A stretch of 64,000 nt of DNA from the NCBI GenBank assembly GCA_016802295.1, contig JAESIW010000200.1, positions 4,832,336 through 4,896,335 on the forward strand. The letters run 5' to 3'. The stretch is from Brachionus rotundiformis (Eukaryota; Rotifera; Eurotatoria; Ploima; Brachionidae). Within the stretch, counting starts at the first letter, position 1; every line of letters starts with the position of its first letter. Of the stretch, positions 59,430 through 64,000 are shown in pieces. The position numbers and the translations under genes are program-made. Below the pieces are notes generated by a model. The model saw only the letters and a list, made by a program, of their open reading frames with translations, had not been told where the DNA came from and did not search any database.

Positions 59430-59750
59430 TTAAATAAATAAAAAAATGCAAATAATCAAGGAAACAAAAGTTAAGTTATTTTCTATATTTTTAGATGAAT
59501 TATATTCAATAATAAAAGGAATTGAAGTAGAACTTTTTTGACAAGTCTCCCCATTTTGAATGCATGATATTTCACCTGAACAATCTAAACAAAATTGAAA
59601 ACAACCATCTCTTTCCCAACATCGTGAAATTGAGCACTTTCCGTTCTTGCAATCTGGTGTTAGTTCACAAATAGTGCTACATCGTGATTGAGCTGAAACG
59701 ATATTGAAATATAAAGTTATCGAAAAAATTATATAAATCTTAAAAATCAT
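59430..59750 (-). CDS. Ten-cysteine secreted/GPI-type protein, copy 2
   Basis: Intronless, 106 aa. Signal peptide MIFKIYIIFSITLYFNIVSA, probable cleavage before QSRC. The ten cysteines keep exactly the spacing of the other copies. Landmarks are CSTICELTPDC, NGKCSISRC, ERDGCFQFCLDC and NGETC. It ends in a hydrophobic tail (NNLTFVSLIICIFLFI) with no residues behind it, fitting a GPI signal. Copy 3 is its closest relative; the two share SIS(R/K)C and ERDGCF(Q/E)FCL. The dense disulphide pattern implies an extracellular role, such as recognition, defence or a structural surface coat. None of these can be chosen from sequence. Confidence 0.85.
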   Translation of the reverse strand: MIFKIYIIFSITLYFNIVSAQSRCSTICELTPDCKNGKCSISRCWERDGCFQFCLDCSGEISCIQNGETCQKSSTSIPFIIEYNSSKNIENNLTFVSLIICIFLFI

Positions 59751-59883
59751 TCTTAAGTTTTAAATAAAGATCACTCTTATTTATAATGATATCTCTAAAA
59801 CTAATTAAAATTCATAATGATTATCAAAATAAAAGTAAATTTACAAATTTTTTTAAAAATATTTATTTAGAACTAAGAAAAAA

Positions 59884-60225
59884 TTATATAATAAATTTAA
59901 AAATAAAACTTGAAACCAATAATAATATAATTAAGACATTTGAATATTTTAAACTATTCGAAGCTCCAAAAAGTTTAAAACCACCAATTGAGGCTGATGG
60001 TGAACATGTAAGTCCAGCTTGAGAGCACGTTTCAATTCCAGCGCAATTTAAACAAAATTCAAAACATCCATCTCGTTCTGAACACTTTGAAATTGAACAA
60101 ATACCATTGTTACAATTAGGAGTTATGGAACATATTGTATCACATTGAGATTGAGCTTTAGAAACAAGCAAAATATTTAACAAAAACCAAGTTATTAAAA
60201 AATAATATTTCGAATTGATCATCAT
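59884..60225 (-). CDS. Ten-cysteine secreted/GPI-type protein, copy 3
   Basis: Intronless, 113 aa from the MMINSKYY start. The frame is open to a Met 15 codons upstream, but the lower start gives a proper signal peptide (FLITWFLLNILLVSKAQ). The same ten-cysteine spacing is present, with CDTICSITPNC, NGICSISKC, ERDGCFEFCLNC and AGLTC. After a small-residue stretch (GASNS) comes a hydrophobic end (NVLIILLLVSSFIFKFII). The small residues before the tail would suit a GPI omega site. It lies only 133 bp from copy 2 and about 115 bp from copy 4, head to tail. Confidence 0.85.
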   Translation of the reverse strand: MMINSKYYFLITWFLLNILLVSKAQSQCDTICSITPNCNNGICSISKCSERDGCFEFCLNCAGIETCSQAGLTCSPSASIGGFKLFGASNSLKYSNVLIILLLVSSFIFKFII

Positions 60226-60339
60226 ATTAAATTTTAATAAAAAAAAGAATATTTTTCGGTTTAAATACAAAAATCCTGGACCAAATTATAAAAAAAGACC
60301 TAATTAAAAAAGAAAATTTATTCATTAATTATTTAATAT

Positions 60340-60642
60340 TTAGAAAAGAATTGATAAAATCATGGATGCGAATAGTAGGACATACGATATTTGTATAGAA
60401 TTTGAATTTAAATAAACTAAATTTGATGAATAATCACAATCTCGTCCTAATCCGTAACAAGTTTCATTTCCACCACAATTAAAACAATATTTAAAACAAA
60501 GATCAGTTTCAGAACAATCAGTTAATATACACATGCCGCTGTTGCATCTATAATCATTGGCACAAATTGTATCGCATTTTGTTTGAGCCTGGACCAGAAG
60601 AATAATTTGCGCAAAAATTGTTAAAAAAAAAAAATTACACAT
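60340..60642 (-). CDS. Ten-cysteine secreted/GPI-type protein, copy 4
   Basis: Intronless, 100 aa. Signal peptide MCNFFFLTIFAQIILLVQAQ. Cysteine spacing is identical to the other copies: CDTICANDYRC, SGMCILTDC, TDLCFKYCFNC, then GRDC. The tail is NSIQISYVLLFASMILSILF. Some positions (SG(M/E)CILT, F/YKxC) are shared with copy 1 rather than copies 2 and 3, suggesting two older subgroups within the cluster. It is the 5'-most gene of the array, with about 400 bp of spacer before the DUF7164-type gene. Confidence 0.85.
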   Translation of the reverse strand: MCNFFFLTIFAQIILLVQAQTKCDTICANDYRCNSGMCILTDCSETDLCFKYCFNCGGNETCYGLGRDCDYSSNLVYLNSNSIQISYVLLFASMILSILF

Positions 60643-61053
60643 TTTGAAATTTGTAAATCTCTAAATATTAGTCATTCAACATCTTGCTTTTATAGTTGAT
60701 ATTAAATGTAGTATTAAATTTTAATTTAAAATTTTGTCTGGCACATTAGACATTAAAATAAAATTTAGCAAATGCAAATCGAAATTATAATATTTATTGA
60801 TTAAATATAGAGAATATTTTTCATTTAGATTTAATCAATGCATATCAATTAAGTCTCGTAAATCAGATTCTAGATTTTTATTTTATTAAGCTCTTATTTT
60901 TTATAGCCTAAATATTATTTATCTAATAAAGATGTCTTAAGAGCAAAAATTTATTTGAATAAGAAAATTTGAGATCAATTAATAAAAAAGAGTGTTAAAA
61001 CTTCAAAAAAATTTATTAATAAATGATGATAATACTATAATAGATCAAAAAAT
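60643..61053. other. Intergenic, no gene seen
   Basis: 411 bp of A+T-rich spacer between copy 4 of the ten-cysteine array and the end of the DUF7164-type gene. Nothing recognised. Confidence 0.5.
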
Positions 61054-62519
61054 TTAATCTTTATCATTTGTTACCTCTAAAAATAAATTGTGTAATTTTT
61101 TGTTTGAAAAAAACTTGCCTTCGATTGCCATTTTTAAAGCGTAATATTTTGCTATACTAGAATTGAATTTTCGCGGATCAATTTTATCATATTTCCCTTC
61201 TTTAAAATTAAATTTCGAAAACATATCATCATCTTAAAAATAAATAGAACAAAAAAATTTAGATTTGAATATTGTTTTTTAAGTTTAAAATTTATTTGAA
61301 ATAAAAGATAATTACTATGATAAACATGAATTAGTAGAATTTTATTAATATCTTTACTTTCATAAGCCGGATAATCTAACATATCTGATAATTTAATAAT
61401 ATTTAGTTCGTTAGACTCAATGAGGTGATTCATAGCTAAATTTTGCCCATATAGTGACAGAACCCAATAATGCCAATCCGGCCAGAGTAAAATACCCAAA
61501 TTGCCATTACGTTCTGGAGGAGAAAATTCTTCATTTGCCAAATAAGCCATGCTAAATAGAGACAAATAGGAAACTAATCTAAATTGATCCGGAGTTGAGT
61601 ACCAAGTCGAACCTAAGTTTTCGTGATATCCATATTTAAAATTTATATGGAATCCAGCACGTTTAAGTCTATTCATGTTGAAATTGGTAGTATATGCGCC
61701 TCCACCAACATAAAAATCGTTGCAATATCTTGGAGACCATTTTGCAAATAAAGGTGTTAAAAAAACATCAATATCTGAACGAATAACAAAATCATAACCT
61801 GCCTTTTTTAAGTATTCATAACCATCAAAAGCGATAAGAACGGAATCAGCATTTGGATAATTTATTATAGTTGTTACCAATAAATCATTAAAAGTGTCTA
61901 AATAATTTTTATTGAATATATCAGTCTCATAGAGTATTGAATTATACAATTTGTTATCAATTTTCAATTTAGGATTGTTCAAATGTCTAAATCTTAATGG
62001 AACAAATGGAACTAGAGAACACATTGGTCTATCTAGTTTTGATTTTCTAATGTTATTAAATGAACAGTTTAAATTTGTAAATAAATCATATATTTGAAAT
62101 TTTTCAGGTTGATCTTGCACAAATATGACTAAATCTGTTCTCCATTTAGTTGGTTCATTTTTTAAAGCTTCAATCCAACTTCTATACAACCAAGAAAATT
62201 CATGAACGTAATGACTATATTGATCGATTGGAAAATATAAAATAATAGCTCTTATGATTCGAATTCTAAAAGTTGAATCTGGTGATGGAAGCGAAAAATC
62301 ATTGTATGATGATTTATTAGCTAAATTGTATGAAGGAATAAAATTTGTTTTTAATTCACATTCTTGTATCCAAGGATACAATTTTATGTAGCTGAAATTT
62401 AAATGTTGGCTGTTATTATCATTTAATCTAACTGAATTCGTTTTTGAAATCCAAAAATGAATAAATATATTTAAAATAACTAACAAAAAAAGATAAACTT
62501 TAAATTTAAATTTTTTCAT
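61054..62519 (-). CDS. DUF7164-type type II membrane protein (glycosyltransferase-like)
   Basis: Exons 62519-61316 and 61232-61054 join to 460 aa. A short basic N-terminus and a membrane anchor (YLFLLVILNIFIHFWI) mark a type II Golgi-style protein. The lumenal part has RAIILYFPIDQY, then EFSWLYRSWIEALKNEPTKW, RTDLVIFVQDQP, a DxD-like RSDIDVFLTP, and LLWPDWHYWVLSLYGQNLAMN. These recall the DUF7164 family, whose fold looks like a glycosyltransferase. Catalysis and substrate are unproven. The second exon restores an ending, VYHNDDMFSKFNFKEGKYDKI, that looks conserved. Reading through the 83-bp intron would instead give an odd hydrophobic tail, so the splice is well supported. Confidence 0.75.
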
Positions 62520-62739
62520 AATTTTATTCTAGCGAAAAAGAAATTCAATCAAAAATCTCATAATAACATATGATACAAAGTATATAAAAACATTATATAA
62601 TTCGCCAAAGTCATCAACATAATCGACATAAAGGTAATTTTATTAGAAAAACTAGAAAAAATCACATATAGCAATTAAAAAATAATTGAATTTAAATAAA
62701 TAATTTTTAAATAAAGCATTTTTTTGGCTGTTCAAATTG

Positions 62740-63938
62740 TTAAATAGTTTTATAAAAAATTTCATTTTTTCTATTTTTTAAAATATTATTTGTACCGTCT
62801 GTTCTTTCTAAGTTTTTTGGTTTGATTCGTTTTTTTAATTTTTTTTCATTCACATTGCTACGAAAATTAGGCAAAGGTGGTATTTTTTGAATATTTGGAA
62901 TATTTGTATCAAGTTTTTTACTCTCGTCTCCTTCAAATGCAGTAGATGTGTTGAATATATTGAGTTTTTTTTTGAATCTTCTTCCTAAAGTAATTGTATT
63001 CGTTATTGGAGTTCTAATTGACTTGATATTGTTCCAAAACGCAATATTGTCTTTCGCTTCTTTCTCTTGATCTTGCTTTGGTGAATATAAATTATTGGTC
63101 GATCTAAATAAATTATTTAATTTGCATCTAGACCACTTTTCATTCAACCCATTTGAATTCTTGGCCATATGGCAAATTTTATTAGCAGCTGTAGTGACAA
63201 AATTATTTTCAATTAAATTAACAAAAGGAGATTTAGACCGTGTTGAACTAATTCCATTTGGTAACTTAAAAATTCTATGCTTTCGCCTTTCCGATTTGGA
63301 ACACGTTTTTTTATCAGTATCAGACTTATTCCACCATATATGATTTTCAATTAAATCAGGCTCATCTGAATTAAAATTCGTTGATAGAATTTTTTTACAG
63401 CTTTTTGGACTCAATATAGCGTTTTCAGTTTTATCAAAGCAATTTTTAATTTTATTGTTAATATTATCTTCACAAAATATTGGAACTTCACGAGGTATTG
63501 CTTTACAACTAAGTAATGTAAGTTTAACACTTGTTTGCTGAGAGCGAATTTTAGACACAACTTCATTGTGTTTTGCCCATCGGACATCATTGTCTTGTAT
63601 AGCAATTATGAAATCACCTTGACGTATCCCTGCACACTATTTTTAAATAAATTTTAAATAGACATTTTTGGAAAATAATTAATTTAAGTTGCAAAAAATT
63701 ACATAAGCATAAGAGTTTTGATCTACATTATTAATCCTTACTGGTGAATCACCTTTAACAGTTATACCAAAAGTTGGATTGTTCGGCAATTTACGTAAAA
63801 TGCAGCTATATGGTATTGAAAGCTCATTTTCACTTGAGTATACTTTGATTGGTCCTAATAAATTGAAAAAATCGGTTGAATCATAATTATCGAAAATAGG
63901 ATCCATAGATTCTATAATTGTGTCTTCGTTAAGTATTG
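62740..63938 (-). CDS. RHPN: Rhophilin, C-terminal part (partial)
   Basis: Two exons are visible: 63938-63703 (its left end set by a possible acceptor) and 63636-62740. The rest of the gene lies beyond the right edge. The first exon has DFFNLLGPIKVYSSEN, matching the LGPLSVFSAKN linker after the BRO1 domain of rhophilin. It then begins a PDZ domain (TFGITVKGDSPV; human GFGLTLRGDSPV). The second exon completes it: AGIRQGDFIIAIQDNDVRWA, then KHNEVVSKI. Rhophilins are Rho effectors with HR1, BRO1 and PDZ domains. The carboxylate-binding loop is FGIT instead of GLGF-like. About 220 residues after the PDZ are Lys/Asn-rich and disordered, with no similarity I know. Confidence 0.87.
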
Positions 63939-64000
63939 CTTTAGTTTTAATATTTAATTTAAATAATATTTATCAATAAAATAAAATTGTTTTACTATTA

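Noticed and set aside
58577..60642. Ly6/uPAR three-finger identity for the ten-cysteine proteins
   Set aside because: They share ten cysteines and a GPI-type tail, but the cysteines fall within 47 residues, without the Ly6 spacing or terminal CN motif.
61233..61315. Unspliced ORF end of the DUF7164-type gene (455 aa)
   Set aside because: Splicing here restores a conserved-looking end (DDMFSKFNFKEGKYDK); the read-through tail is hydrophobic and unlike the family.
1..64000. CRISPR arrays, bacterial operons or phage genes
   Set aside because: Spliced animal genes fill the window; no direct-repeat/spacer arrays were seen.

Overview
This is a eukaryotic nuclear window. It is strongly A+T rich, gene dense, and its genes are cut by very short GT-AG introns, mostly 40-80 bp. 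Clear animal genes (NLK, RPLP2, NUP58, a Snail-type zinc finger, CCT5, PSMC3IP/HOP2, rhophilin, a class B GPCR, a reprolysin metalloprotease) make it a metazoan. The tiny introns, an enzyme of the type found in expanded DUF7164 families, and a kinesin-light-chain-like TPR protein fit a small-genome lophotrochozoan, perhaps a monogonont rotifer. That placement is inference; the sequence alone does not prove it.

Layout. 1-786: 3' end of NLK (+). 2200-3327: CCDC169-like coiled coil (+). 3633-4361: small Ig-domain surface protein (-). 5008-5612: RPLP2 (+), whose intron holds a structured H/ACA-snoRNA-like element. 6638-8835: class B GPCR, CRF/DH44-receptor-like (+). 9287-11037: NUP58 (+). 12107-16308: 16-exon coiled-coil gene (+). 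16309-21898: gene desert with one MITE-like inverted repeat. 21899-23110: Snail-type C2H2 factor (+). 24999-26231: TPR protein (-). 26874-29072: secreted five-EGF protein fused to a Hedgehog-type Hint domain (-). 30597-31574: LIAT1-like protein (-). 32193-32938: PPxY single-pass membrane protein (-). 34067-36968: secreted metalloprotease (+). 37616-39374: CCT5 (+). 39901-41751: orphan 616-aa gene (-). 42061-42960: PSMC3IP (+), sharing a 309-bp upstream region with the orphan. 43361-44203: second PPxY membrane protein (+). 44360-44809: stand-alone DUSP12-type zinc domain (-). 46392-58580: giant protein of spectrin-repeat type, about 3526 aa (+). 58577-60642: four tandem 10-cysteine secreted or GPI-anchored proteins (-). 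61054-62519: DUF7164-type type II membrane enzyme (-). 62740-63938: 3' end of rhophilin (-).

Most exon joins below were rebuilt by hand from splice sites. In every complete multi-exon gene the joined length is a multiple of three and the reading phases agree. The genes do not form one pathway. The most interesting items are the four-gene array with an invariant ten-cysteine spacing, the EGF-Hint fusion, the giant protein with a roughly 520-residue charged helix, and the intronic H/ACA-like RNA.
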